Positions 35,478-44,439 of a stretch of DNA of 64,000 nt are shown piece by piece. The stretch is from Algoriphagus ratkowskyi (GTDB lineage: Bacteria > Bacteroidota > Bacteroidia > Cytophagales > Cyclobacteriaceae), in assembly GCF_002150505.1 (NCBI RefSeq), contig NZ_MSSV01000002.1:310001-374000 (forward strand), read 5' to 3'. Position 1 is the stretch's first letter. Each line of letters starts with the position of its first letter. A program made the position numbers and the translations under genes. The notes beneath the pieces were generated by a model. That model saw nothing but the letters and a program-made list of their open reading frames with translations. It had not been told where the DNA came from and ran no database searches.

Positions 35478-35933
35478 TTACTTCTTGGCTCTGGAAGAGC
35501 TATGCGTTTTGATAATTTTCAAATCTCCTTCGATCTTCTTCAAAATCGAAGTGGCTGTCGCTTTTCGCTCTACTTTCTTGTCCTCATCTTTAAGTACAAT
35601 GTTGTACATATACGATTCCGTAGTGAAAGCATAGGGCAGATCAACCACAACTTCTATTTCGTATTCACTAAAAGTGAAAGAGGAAAAATGACCAAGCTCC
35701 GGACCAATGTGATTGGCTATGTAGTCACGATAGGTTCCTTCGATTTTGCCTTGTTCCAAAACTTGAGAATTTTCCGTGAACAGGGCGTAAGATTTAGAAA
35801 CATCCAAGCTTTCCAGTATCTCCTTGTATTTTTTCATTACCTGCTTTACTTGGTCTGTCTCAGTTTGAGCAAAAATTACATGGCTATAGAAAATGGAAGC
35901 CATAAATAAAGAATATGTCGCGATGGTTTTCAT
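35478..35933 (-). CDS. Exported NTF2-like (DUF4440/SnoaL-type) protein
   Basis: A 151-residue protein with an N-terminal signal peptide (1-22, ending IFAQ) and one NTF2-like alpha+beta domain. The helix VKQVMKKYKEILESL is followed by the beta sheet with FTFSEYEIEVVVDLPYAFTTE and a final strand LKIIKTHSSSRAKK. It is about 40% identical by eye to the next gene upstream (35956-36474), so the two are tandem paralogues. No catalytic residues are recognised. The position inside the copper cluster suggests a periplasmic accessory role. Confidence 0.75.
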   Translation of the reverse strand: MKTIATYSLFMASIFYSHVIFAQTETDQVKQVMKKYKEILESLDVSKSYALFTENSQVLEQGKIEGTYRDYIANHIGPELGHFSSFTFSEYEIEVVVDLPYAFTTESYMYNIVLKDEDKKVERKATATSILKKIEGDLKIIKTHSSSRAKK

Positions 35934-35955
35934 GGTTATTAAATTTTGAAGTGAA

Positions 35956-36474
35956 TTAGTTACCTGCTTCTGCCTCTGATTTTTTGGCTCTTGCAGAGGT
36001 ATGAGTCTTTAGGATTTTCCATTCTGCATCTACCTTCTTTAGGATGGAAGTTGCAACACCCTTTTGTACAATGGTTCTTTCATTAGAGGCCAAGGCAATC
36101 GTGTAATCGTATGTTTCGGTTGTGAATGCATATGGCAGATCTATCTGAACAGTGACTTTATAATCACTAAAAGAAAATGACTTGAATGCCTTCAGTTCGG
36201 GTGAGAGATGATGATCTTGATAGTGGGCAAAAGAACCTTCCACACCTCCAGACTCAAATACTTCTGAATCTTTGATAAAAAGGTCATTTAGACCGGTCGT
36301 ACTTAAGGCTTCAACACCTGCCTTATACGCCATTAGGACCTCCTTTACTTTGGCTTCATCATCAGTTGTGCCAATAGCCGATTGATCTTCCACTTTCTCC
36401 CTTTGTTCAGAGCATCCACTCCACAAGAAAATGGACAAGGTCAGTAGCATTAAATAGTTAAAATTAGATTTCAT
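35956..36474 (-). CDS. NTF2-like lipoprotein, paralogue of the downstream gene
   Basis: A 172-residue NTF2-like protein with a lipobox (LWSGC, Cys at about 21), so it is membrane-anchored, followed by a linker and the domain VKEVLMAYKAGVEALST ... FSFSDYKVTVQIDLPYAFTTE ... WKILKTHTSARAKK. The pair with 35478-35933 shares the DLPYAFTTE strand and the SARAKK-type end. It lies 22 bp upstream of that gene, so it forms a duplicate transcribed as a pair: one soluble and one lipid-anchored. Confidence 0.75.
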   Translation of the reverse strand: MKSNFNYLMLLTLSIFLWSGCSEQREKVEDQSAIGTTDDEAKVKEVLMAYKAGVEALSTTGLNDLFIKDSEVFESGGVEGSFAHYQDHHLSPELKAFKSFSFSDYKVTVQIDLPYAFTTETYDYTIALASNERTIVQKGVATSILKKVDAEWKILKTHTSARAKKSEAEAGN

Positions 36475-36559
36475 AATTTCATTATCAAGGTTTGAAAAAG
36501 CAACCCTGCAAGACAGTAGGTGCCTTAGAGGGTTGTTAAGAATTTAAATATCATGCAGA

Positions 36560-37276
36560 TTATTCATTTTCCATGGGAGTAAGTTCGACATATTTGATCT
36601 GGAGCATTCCTTTGCCTTCAAGCATTATACCGACATATCCATCCTTCATCATATCACCATGGCCGTGAGTGATTGTCTTATTTCCTATGTAGCCTTTGAA
36701 GTGTGTGCCAGCAGCAGAAACTCTAAGGTTAGTCCAGTCGTCTGCAGACTCATACGTTTTCTCATCAAAGATTTCTTCTTTCCCATCCACTACACGTCCA
36801 AGCTTCATCTTGTCACTATTAATAGCCACAAATTCATAGTTGCTAGTGTTCTGTGCATGATGAATCAGTTTTACCGTACCATTAAAACCTTTCAGGTTCA
36901 GCATTGCGGCCATTCCCACATTTCCGTAAGAGGTGTGAAAAACGAACGCAGTTGGAGTGCCATCTGAAGTAAGTTTCATCACATTCTGACTGCCCTCAGA
37001 GAGCACCTCAGGATTGATGTTTTCAATTGCTCCTGCTATAAAATGGAAGTCCGATTGGATAGATTTCACACCATCATTTCCAGGTGTCCAATTATTCATC
37101 TCACCGCTGCTTACTGTTGACTCTCCCTGACCTCCATGGTCAGCTGCTTCCATCGTACCGTGGTCTTGCCCTTCCGCCTCGGTCATGATATGCTCTTCAC
37201 TGGATTTTTCCCCTTGTGAACATGACACAACAAGAGTTGCCGCCAAGAGGGCGATCATTATTTTTATGTATTTCAT
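36560..37276 (-). CDS. Lipoprotein with DUF1080-like (laminin-G/concanavalin-type) domain
   Basis: A 238-residue lipoprotein. The lipobox is VVSC (Cys at about 19), followed by an acidic His-rich linker (AEGQDHGTMEAADHGGQG) that may bind metal. The domain (about 60-232) has the pattern of DUF1080/LamG jelly-roll proteins, with TAFVFHTSYGNVGMAAMLNLKGFNG, WTNLRVSAAGTHFKGYIGNK and YVGIMLEGKGMLQIKYVEL near the end. Family members bind or cleave carbohydrate, but here it lies in a metal cluster. The function is not known. Confidence 0.6.
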   Translation of the reverse strand: MKYIKIMIALLAATLVVSCSQGEKSSEEHIMTEAEGQDHGTMEAADHGGQGESTVSSGEMNNWTPGNDGVKSIQSDFHFIAGAIENINPEVLSEGSQNVMKLTSDGTPTAFVFHTSYGNVGMAAMLNLKGFNGTVKLIHHAQNTSNYEFVAINSDKMKLGRVVDGKEEIFDEKTYESADDWTNLRVSAAGTHFKGYIGNKTITHGHGDMMKDGYVGIMLEGKGMLQIKYVELTPMENE

Positions 37277-37305
37277 TTTGATTATTGTTTACTGTTGAGT
37301 AATAA

Positions 37306-37761
37306 TTATTTGTTAATCCCTACACCGTACTTATACACAAGCTTTCCTCCCATATCTGCGGTCTTTGCGACCATCCCCATTCCGATGGTTCCAAGTATGA
37401 AAAGTGTAACGGCGACTATTTTTTTCTTGTCCCACTGTTTCCAGAAGATAAATCCTCGGACTATTGCATAAGAGATAAAGAAATAGAGAGTGTAGCTGCC
37501 CCAATCGGAGTGATTACTTGCTGTCATTTCTCCCTGAAATGGGATGGTCACAATATCAATTGCTTGATTCCCACTAAGGAAAGCTGCATAGGCACTTATG
37601 GCACCAAGTCCATACAATGCCATAGTCGATTTTCGAATCCATGCTTCCTTGATAATAAGGGAAATCAAATCAAAAAAAACTGCCACCAACCATAGGACAA
37701 TTGGAAAGTGAATAATCAATGGGTGGATATTTGGTGCCCATTCTGGTACTAGAGCTTCCAT
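37306..37761 (-). CDS. DUF2231 family membrane protein
   Basis: A 151-residue protein with four hydrophobic helices (about 14-38, 44-65, 80-100 and 109-130). Its opening box WAPNIHPLIIHFPIVLWLV has the conserved H-P-x-x-I-H-F-P motif of DUF2231. These proteins are often found next to copper and cytochrome-related genes and may bind heme or metal through the histidines. It starts 3 bp before the DUF3347 gene ends, so the two are coupled. Confidence 0.8.
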   Translation of the reverse strand: MEALVPEWAPNIHPLIIHFPIVLWLVAVFFDLISLIIKEAWIRKSTMALYGLGAISAYAAFLSGNQAIDIVTIPFQGEMTASNHSDWGSYTLYFFISYAIVRGFIFWKQWDKKKIVAVTLFILGTIGMGMVAKTADMGGKLVYKYGVGINK

Positions 37762-37763
37762 GA

Positions 37764-38282
37764 TTATTCGATTTTTTCTTTCACACTCCCACAGGTAGGC
37801 ATCTTACTGCCAAAGTATGGGTTTGCTATAGCCATCTCGTTAGAAAGCCAATATGCTCCAGTACTATTATTGGCCATCGGGCAAAAATCAACATAAATCG
37901 TACCCATGGATAATTTAGCATTTTTAATCAGCGCAACCATTTCATTGCTTAGCGAAGCAAACATCTTCCGCTGCTCCTCCAAATTCTTTGCTTTAGATAC
38001 CATTCGTGCTTCATATAGGACTTTGCCTCCATCATTTACATCCTGCAGTGCAAGCACCAAAAGTGCTGCAGCATCATTAATTTTTAATGCATCGGAGGTA
38101 ACTAGTCCATTTTTAAGCTCAATGTATTTACTGTAGGCATTGCCAATTGCTTGATCCTTAAACATTGGAGCCATCGGGCTCATCTCTTCTGTGTTTTTGT
38201 GGTCATTACTACCGTGAACATGCTGTGCATAGGCTCCCAAGCTCCCCAGAGCCAGTGAAACCAATAGAATGAATTTTTTCAT
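37764..38282 (-). CDS. Exported DUF3347 protein
   Basis: A 172-residue protein from the ATG at 38282 (MKKFILLVSLALGSLGAYAQ, signal peptide); a longer start at 38387 is unlikely. A His-rich stretch (HVHGSNDHK) follows the cleavage site. The DUF3347 domain (about 35-150) contains IELKNGLVTSDALKI, SLSNEMVALIK and IYVDFCPMANNSTGAYWLSNE, the same CPM motif as in the larger copper protein at 33968-34831. It probably binds copper in the periplasm. It is coupled to the DUF2231 gene. Confidence 0.85.
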   Translation of the reverse strand: MKKFILLVSLALGSLGAYAQHVHGSNDHKNTEEMSPMAPMFKDQAIGNAYSKYIELKNGLVTSDALKINDAAALLVLALQDVNDGGKVLYEARMVSKAKNLEEQRKMFASLSNEMVALIKNAKLSMGTIYVDFCPMANNSTGAYWLSNEMAIANPYFGSKMPTCGSVKEKIE

Positions 38283-38473
38283 TATAGTTAGTTTTTGAAA
38301 TTGTTCGTTTTTGAAATTCCGCAGGAAAGTCCCGAGAATCATTAAGAAACCTATGCTAAATAGATTGAAATCGATACTATTTTCCAATTGAAAAATAGGT
38401 TCTCGTCAGTCATTAGGCTTTAGAAATAGGGAATTTGAAAATCAATGAAATTGATCTTCTTATTGAAGAGGAA

Positions 38474-38869
38474 TCAGATAATAAAGGACTGATACAAAAT
38501 CCTCCGATGAACCGCTTTTGGAGGCGGATCAATAACGTGTGATGGACTACCAAAATTTTCAAATCCAACTAGTTTGAAAGTTACAGGCTGGAGGATAATT
38601 ATCTCTCCAATCGAAGGGAATTCAACGTGAAGTTGATTTGCCAACACCTTGGCTCCATTTAAAAATGATAAGGTTAAATCGTCGCAACAATCATCTGTTG
38701 AGGAGTCGGAATTATGAGAATGAGTTCCTTCAGCAACCTCTACATGATGATTGGCATCATGAGAATGACCGACTTCTTCACTTGATAATACAGTATTGCA
38801 GATAAAAAATGTACCATAGACTCCTGTAATGGAGGCCAGAAAAAATATGGCAATCGCCATAACGTTCAT
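38474..38869 (-). CDS. Small exported HYC_CC_PP-type metal-associated protein
   Basis: A 131-residue protein from the ATG at 38869 (MNVMAIAIFFLASITGVYG, hydrophobic leader); a GTG at 38887 is an alternative. A His-rich segment (GHSHDANHHVEVAEGTHSHN) and DDCCDD follow, and the C terminus has VIDPPPKAVHRRILYQ. The layout of His/Tyr, CC and PP motifs matches small Bacteroidota proteins encoded in copper and mercury gene clusters. It is the first gene of the copper cluster as read leftward. Confidence 0.65.
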   Translation of the reverse strand: MNVMAIAIFFLASITGVYGTFFICNTVLSSEEVGHSHDANHHVEVAEGTHSHNSDSSTDDCCDDLTLSFLNGAKVLANQLHVEFPSIGEIIILQPVTFKLVGFENFGSPSHVIDPPPKAVHRRILYQSFII

Positions 38870-39068
38870 TTTTCTTAATCGAAACACCTACTACTATACT
38901 CAAATACAAAATTAAAGTTGCGATAATTTGTACTTTATTATCTGATGAATACTGGTAGACGGAATAAAATAAATCTAAGTCAAAATATCATATTCGAACT
39001 GCTTATAACAGCTCCTAAAAAGGTCTTTATAGTCGCATGAATTCATGAGATGCAGCATACATTTCAAA

Positions 39069-40715
39069 CTATTTTTTTTTCAATGCATCGTTAACAATGT
39101 TTTCACCTTCTTCAATGATTTTTGTCAGGTGATCTTTACTTAAAAAACTTTCAGCATAGACCTTATAAATATCTTCTGTTCCAGACGGGCGTGCAGCAAA
39201 CCATCCGTTTTCTGAAATTACCTTCAGCCCTCCGATCTTAGCATGGTTTCCCGGAGCTTTGGTTAGTATGGCATTAATCTTTTCACCGGCTAACTCTTTT
39301 TGATTGATAAAATCAGGTGAAAGTTTACTAAGTCTTTCTTTTTGTTCAGGAGTTGCCTTTGCTTCAATACGGTCGTAAAAAGGTTCACCAAAATCTTTTA
39401 TCAATTCATCATATAGAGTGCCGGGATCACGACTAAGCCTTCCTGTAATTTCTGCTGATAGCAAGGCCGGTACAAATCCATCTTTATCTGTTGTCCACAC
39501 ATTTCCATCCAATCTTGAAAAAGAAGCACCTGCACTTTCCTCACCACCAAAACAAAGTGAAGTATCCAGCAAACCATCAACGAACCATTTAAAACCGACC
39601 GGTACTTCATAGAGATGCCTTCCCAATTTTGCAGTAATGCGGTCAATCAACTGAGTGCTGACAACTGTTTTACCAATTGCTGCATTTTTTGTCCACAAGG
39701 GGCGATGTTGCAGCAGATAAAAAATGGCAACAGATAAATAGTGATTGGGATTTAACAACCCTGCACTTTTTGTAACAACACCATGCCGGTCATGATCCGT
39801 ATCGCAGGCAAAAGAAATATCAAAACGATCTTTCATATCAATCAATCGTTGCATCGCATACGGTGAAGACGGATCCATACGGATCTGCCCATCCCAATCC
39901 ACTGTCATGAAACTAAAGGTGGGGTCAACTATTTTATTTACAACAGTCAGATTGAGTTTGTAGCGATCTGAAATTGGCTCCCAATAATGTACACCGGCAC
40001 CACCCAATGGGTCAACACCTATACTGATCTTTGAATCCCGGATCAGGTTCATATCAATAACATTTCCTAGATCATTTATGTAAGTATTCAGATAATCGTG
40101 CTGATGGGTTGTAGCAGCAGCTAATGCTTTTTTAAAAGAAAATCTTTTTATTAACTGAAGATTGTTTTGTAGCAATTCGTTTGCTTTCGCTTGTATCCAA
40201 TTGGTGATAGTTCCCGATGCGGGCCCGCCATTGGGTGGATTGTACTTGAAGCCCCCATCACCCGGAGGATTATGTGAAGGTGTGATAACTATACCGTCTG
40301 CCAATCCAGTTTTTCGCCCCGTATTGTACTGTAAAATAGCATGAGAGATAACCGGCGTTGGTGTATATTCATCTCCAACAGCAATCATCACTTCAACATT
40401 GTTTGCAGCTAGTACTTCCATAGTAGTAGCAAAAGCAGGTGCTGAAAGCGCATGTGTATCAATGCCTAGATATAAAGGGCCATTTATTCTGTGTTCCTTG
40501 CGGTAGAAACAAATGGCTTGAGTGATAGCAAGGATATGATTTTCATTAAATGAATTTGTTAATGATGATCCACGATGACCTGAAGTGCCGAATGCAACAC
40601 GTTGTTCTGATACAGAAGTATCAGGTATTCCTGTGTAATAAGCAGTGACAAGCCTAGGGATATCTACCAGCATTTGTGATATGGCTATTTTTCCTGCTAA
40701 AGGCGATATATTCAT
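39069..40715 (-). CDS. pgm: Phosphoglucomutase (alpha-D-glucose phosphate-specific)
   Basis: A 548-residue enzyme interconverting glucose-1-phosphate and glucose-6-phosphate. It has the phosphohexomutase signatures in order: FGTSGHRGSSL (about 42-52), the catalytic loop TPSHNPPGDGGFKYNPPNGG (about 144-163, with phosphoserine S-H-N-P), the metal loop DTDHDRHGV (about 303-311), and GGEESAGASFSR (about 388-399). The phosphate-binding RPSGTED lies near the C terminus. Length matches the bacterial Pgm type. The start is the ATG at 40715; a GTG one codon earlier is possible. It follows 6-phosphogluconate dehydrogenase by 34 bp on the same strand. Confidence 0.96.
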   Translation of the reverse strand: MNISPLAGKIAISQMLVDIPRLVTAYYTGIPDTSVSEQRVAFGTSGHRGSSLTNSFNENHILAITQAICFYRKEHRINGPLYLGIDTHALSAPAFATTMEVLAANNVEVMIAVGDEYTPTPVISHAILQYNTGRKTGLADGIVITPSHNPPGDGGFKYNPPNGGPASGTITNWIQAKANELLQNNLQLIKRFSFKKALAAATTHQHDYLNTYINDLGNVIDMNLIRDSKISIGVDPLGGAGVHYWEPISDRYKLNLTVVNKIVDPTFSFMTVDWDGQIRMDPSSPYAMQRLIDMKDRFDISFACDTDHDRHGVVTKSAGLLNPNHYLSVAIFYLLQHRPLWTKNAAIGKTVVSTQLIDRITAKLGRHLYEVPVGFKWFVDGLLDTSLCFGGEESAGASFSRLDGNVWTTDKDGFVPALLSAEITGRLSRDPGTLYDELIKDFGEPFYDRIEAKATPEQKERLSKLSPDFINQKELAGEKINAILTKAPGNHAKIGGLKVISENGWFAARPSGTEDIYKVYAESFLSKDHLTKIIEEGENIVNDALKKK

Positions 40716-40749
40716 CACTTAGTTATAATTTTCATATGCATTTAAATGC

Positions 40750-42177
40750 TTAGGAAACATCACTTTGCCATTCGGTATGAAAAACACCTACTTTACCAAT
40801 CAACTCATAAGTATGCGCCCCAAAATAATCCCGCTGCGCCTGTATGAGATTTGCTGGCATTTTTTCACTGCGAAAAGCATCAAAATAATTCAATGATGCT
40901 GCATAAGCAGGGAGTGCCATGCCAAATTTTGCAGAGTCCGAAACTATGGTGCGGATGCCCGGTAAGCTGTTTTTCAGTGTTGATTGAATGGACTTATCCA
41001 ATAGCAAATGTTCCAGCTTTGCATTTGTACTGAATGCGCTATAAATATCTTCTAAAAACGCTGCCCGGATGATACAGCCACCTCGCCATATTTTAGCGAT
41101 CTGGTCCAGTTCTAGATCATAATTATATTCCTGAGATGCTTTATAAAGCAAGTGCATCCCCTGTGCATAAGCCGTTACCATACTAAAGTAAAATGCCTGT
41201 TCCAGGTTTGCTATGTATTCATCAGGATTATCTTCCAGAGGCATCTCTGTAGTATCAGAATAAATAGCCGCTGCTTGCACTCTTAATGTTTTATATTTAG
41301 ATAAGTCACGCATGGAAACGGCAATATCAATGGTTGGGATTGGCAAATTGATATCCATGCCTACCTGGGAAGTCCATTTTCCCGTTCCTTTTGCTTTGGC
41401 TTCGTCTTTAATATCATCCAGCAATAAATGATCTGCACCTGGGTTTTTAAATACAAAAATATCACGGGTCACTTCCAGTAGAAAAGATTGGAGCCTGCCA
41501 TCATTCCATTGTTTAAAAACCGCATGGATGGCTTCATTATTCAGGTGAAGCCCCTTCTTTAAAACCTCGTATGTTTCTGCTATCAGTTGCATCAGCGCAT
41601 ATTCGATTCCATTGTGCACCATCTTAACAAAATGTCCTGCTGATCCCGGCCCCATGTAGGCAACAGTAGGATCACCATTGACGTGTGCTGCTATTGTTTC
41701 AAGAATGGGCTTTACCAATTGATAAGCATGCTTATCGCCACCCGGCATCATGCTTGGTCCTCTGCGGGCGCCTTCTTCACCTCCTGAAACGCCCATTCCA
41801 ATAAAATGAAAACCCTTTTCTTTCAGATCTTTGTAGCGCCTGTCTGTATCGGTAAAATGCGAATTTCCACCGTCAATAATAAGGTCGCCTTTCTTCAATA
41901 ATGGGAGGATTTCTGTAATAACTTCATCTACTGCTTTGCCCGCTGTCACCAGCAGCATTACAGTTTTTGGAGATTTAAGGCTATTGATAAATTCAGTTAA
42001 GTCAGTAAAACCTTGTACACTATTCCCCTTGCTTTCTTCCTTTAGCAAAGTCACTTTATCATCGTGTCTGTTAAAGCCGGCAACAGGAAATCCATGGTCA
42101 GCCATGTTCAGCAATAAATTTCTCCCCATGGTTCCCAACCCGTAAATGCCAAATACATTTTGATTTCCCTTTTCCAT
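40750..42177 (-). CDS. gnd: 6-phosphogluconate dehydrogenase (decarboxylating)
   Basis: A 475-residue enzyme converting 6-phosphogluconate to ribulose-5-phosphate with NADP. It shows the Rossmann start FGIYGLGTMGRNLLLNMADHG (about 9-29), DGGNSHFTDT (about 97-106), GMGVSGGEEGARRGPSMMPGG (about 127-147) and the catalytic KMVHNGIEYALMQLIAE (about 184-200), with the helical C-terminal domain complete. There is no glucose-6-phosphate dehydrogenase or lactonase in the window, so the substrate must come from elsewhere in the genome. It sits 13 bp from the HAD gene in the same operon. Confidence 0.97.
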   Translation of the reverse strand: MEKGNQNVFGIYGLGTMGRNLLLNMADHGFPVAGFNRHDDKVTLLKEESKGNSVQGFTDLTEFINSLKSPKTVMLLVTAGKAVDEVITEILPLLKKGDLIIDGGNSHFTDTDRRYKDLKEKGFHFIGMGVSGGEEGARRGPSMMPGGDKHAYQLVKPILETIAAHVNGDPTVAYMGPGSAGHFVKMVHNGIEYALMQLIAETYEVLKKGLHLNNEAIHAVFKQWNDGRLQSFLLEVTRDIFVFKNPGADHLLLDDIKDEAKAKGTGKWTSQVGMDINLPIPTIDIAVSMRDLSKYKTLRVQAAAIYSDTTEMPLEDNPDEYIANLEQAFYFSMVTAYAQGMHLLYKASQEYNYDLELDQIAKIWRGGCIIRAAFLEDIYSAFSTNAKLEHLLLDKSIQSTLKNSLPGIRTIVSDSAKFGMALPAYAASLNYFDAFRSEKMPANLIQAQRDYFGAHTYELIGKVGVFHTEWQSDVS

Positions 42178-42190
42178 TTTATTTAGTTTT

Positions 42191-42802
42191 TTATTTCTTT
42201 AGGTTCATTAGATTTTCTATTGTGTTTTTAAAATCCCGATGATGAAAGCTGCGGATACCCAACTTTTCCCCTGCCTCTGCCAGCATGAGCCTATCATCGA
42301 AATAAGCACACTCTTCCGGTCGCGCTTGCGCTATGCCCATAGCTAATTGAAAAATACCCGGATCGGGCTTACGCATACCTAGGTGACAGGATGAGAAAAA
42401 CCCATCAAAACATTGATGCAGTGAAAACTTTTTAATGCGGTAATCATTGAGCTCTCTGCTTTCGTTGTTTATGGAAAAAACACGGACTCCACAATTTTTC
42501 TTCCATTCTTTTAGCCAAGGAAGCATATCCGGTAACTCTACAGACTGAGCGAACATGAAATTTTTAAACTCTTCTTTAGAAAAATCCCTTGGATGATTGA
42601 ATACTACCGTATCCAGATAATCATCCATGGTAATGCTGCCTATTTCGAACACGTTAAAAATGAAATTGTGCAGCACGTCCATTTCTTCATAGTTGAGCTT
42701 GAATTTTTTAGCTGCTTTTTCCCGTGACAGATGACCCCACCCATTGCTGAGCAACACGCCGCCTATATCAAAGAAAACGACCTTAGTCTGTGAATTTTCC
42801 AT
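42191..42802 (-). CDS. HAD superfamily phosphatase (YihX-like)
   Basis: A 203-residue HAD-IA hydrolase. The first motif is VVFFDIGGVLLSNG (about 9-22), where the aspartate nucleophile is followed by I-G, as in YihX-type sugar-phosphate phosphatases. Motif II has FSINNES (about 113), motif III has KPDPGIFQLAM (about 148) and motif IV has CAYFDDRLMLAEAGEKLGI (about 168-186). It probably dephosphorylates a small sugar phosphate. Its position between gnd and tal is the only hint of substrate. Confidence 0.85.
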   Translation of the reverse strand: MENSQTKVVFFDIGGVLLSNGWGHLSREKAAKKFKLNYEEMDVLHNFIFNVFEIGSITMDDYLDTVVFNHPRDFSKEEFKNFMFAQSVELPDMLPWLKEWKKNCGVRVFSINNESRELNDYRIKKFSLHQCFDGFFSSCHLGMRKPDPGIFQLAMGIAQARPEECAYFDDRLMLAEAGEKLGIRSFHHRDFKNTIENLMNLKK

Positions 42803-42813
42803 ATCACTTGAAT

Positions 42814-43908
42814 CTATGAGTGTAGTTTTTGCTTTTCGATTTTTTCCAAAAGTTTATCAAAAGATTTATTGAATTTTTCAATACCCTCGTCTTCAAGCTT
42901 CTGGGTTATAGCATCTAGATTAATGCCGTTTTCTTTTAATTGCTCCAATACATTGGTCGCTTTATCTAGGTCATCTTCCAATGTATTTCCTGCTTTTCCA
43001 TGATCACGAAAAGTGTCAAGGGTTTCCATTGGAATAGTATTGATGGTTTCTTTTCCAATTAAAGCCTCCACATATTTTACATCGCTGAACGAAGGATCTT
43101 TACTACTGGTACTTGCCCACAATACCCGCTGCCGGTTTGCTCCTTTTACTTCTAGGTTTATAAAGCGCTCACTATTCACTACCTCCTGGTAAATTTCATA
43201 AGCCTTTTTAGCGGAAGCGATGGCCACTTCTCCTTTCAGTTTATTCAACCCTTTTTCCTCCAGCAGCGGATCGATCATAACATCAATACGACTAAGAAAA
43301 AAACTGGCTACTGATGCCACCTGATCAATGGGTTGGTTGGAATTCAATCTGTCTTCAATCCCAGATATGAAAGCGTTGGTGATGTCCCGATATCGTGACA
43401 AACCAAACAGAAGTGTAACATTAATATTTATCCCTTTGCTGATACAATGCCGGATGGCAGGCAGGCCTTCCGCTGTGCCGGGAATTTTGATCATTAGATT
43501 TTTTCGGTCAACGGCTTTCCATAATTCTTTTGCCTGTTTTATGGTTCCCCCTGTATCGCGGGCAAGATGAGGAGAGACCTCAAGGCTTACAAAACCATCT
43601 TCCCCTTTGGTTTCATCATAAACCGGTTTAAAAAAATCAGCGGCACGTTTAATATCTTTGATCGCAAGACCAAAAAAAATCTCGCCGTTACTGGTTTTTT
43701 GTTTCGAAAACGCTTCAATATCTTCATCATAAGTAGAGCTATTGCTGATTGCCTTTTCAAAAATAGCGGGGTTGGAAGTAAGGCCCCTGATGCCATCTTC
43801 TTCAATCAGTTTTTTTAATTCCCCGGAGTCCATAATTTTACGATCCAGGTAATCGAGCCAGATGCTTTGACCGAAATCGAGTATGCTTTTTACTTTATTT
43901 GATTCCAT
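42814..43908 (-). CDS. tal: Transaldolase
   Basis: A 364-residue transaldolase that transfers the dihydroxyacetone unit from sedoheptulose-7-phosphate to glyceraldehyde-3-phosphate. It has the opening LTSNPAIFEKAI (about 40-51), the Schiff-base lysine in NLMIKIPGTAEGLPAI (about 135-150), NVTLLFGLSRY (about 158-168) and ASVASFFLSRID (about 191-202). The length fits the long TalB-like/bacterial type, with a C-terminal extension from about 320 that is helical. It overlaps the rpiB stop by 14 bp. Confidence 0.93.
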   Translation of the reverse strand: MESNKVKSILDFGQSIWLDYLDRKIMDSGELKKLIEEDGIRGLTSNPAIFEKAISNSSTYDEDIEAFSKQKTSNGEIFFGLAIKDIKRAADFFKPVYDETKGEDGFVSLEVSPHLARDTGGTIKQAKELWKAVDRKNLMIKIPGTAEGLPAIRHCISKGININVTLLFGLSRYRDITNAFISGIEDRLNSNQPIDQVASVASFFLSRIDVMIDPLLEEKGLNKLKGEVAIASAKKAYEIYQEVVNSERFINLEVKGANRQRVLWASTSSKDPSFSDVKYVEALIGKETINTIPMETLDTFRDHGKAGNTLEDDLDKATNVLEQLKENGINLDAITQKLEDEGIEKFNKSFDKLLEKIEKQKLHS

Positions 43909-44365
43909 GATTAGTTACATTAATTTTTTCTAACTGTTTAACTTTTTGCAATCTTCTTACATGTCTCTCAGCGCTTGTGAATTTTGCGTTTAAAAATGCT
44001 GTGATAAATTCCTGTGCTGCTGCAAAACCTATAACACGCCCCCCGAGACAAATCAAATTCATATCATCATCTTCCACTCCTTGGTGTGAAGAAAAATAAT
44101 CGTTAATTAAAGCTGCTCTTACCCCTACAACTTTATTGGCGGCTATTGATGCGCCTACTCCACTACCGCAAATTGCAATACCGCGTTGCACCTCTTTTGC
44201 AGCAACTGCTTTTGCAAGTGGAATTACGAAGTCAGGATAATCATCTTTGTCATCGGATTTATACGAGCCAAAATCCACCACTTCGTATTCCTTTTTGAGC
44301 AGGAATGCATGGATAATTTCTTTGAGTTCAAAACCACCATGATCTGCAGCAATTCCTATTTTCAT
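43895..44365 (-). CDS. rpiB: Ribose-5-phosphate isomerase B
   Basis: A 156-residue RpiB/LacAB-type isomerase interconverting ribose-5- and ribulose-5-phosphate. The ATG at 44365 gives the conserved N terminus MKIGIAADHGGFELKEII (D-H-G-G). The catalytic cysteine is in GIAICGSGVGASIAANKV (about 65-82) and GVRAAL and DDDMNLICLGGRVIG follow. A longer start at 44392 would add nine residues with no homology. It overlaps tal by 14 bp and lies 75 bp past tkt. Confidence 0.93.
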   Translation of the reverse strand: MKIGIAADHGGFELKEIIHAFLLKKEYEVVDFGSYKSDDKDDYPDFVIPLAKAVAAKEVQRGIAICGSGVGASIAANKVVGVRAALINDYFSSHQGVEDDDMNLICLGGRVIGFAAAQEFITAFLNAKFTSAERHVRRLQKVKQLEKINVTNHGIK

Positions 44366-44439
44366 TTCATTAATGTTATTTAGTGATGACAAGGCTTGTA
44401 ATATCTTTGGGCACTGTCCTGATTCATTAATTTAGCTCT

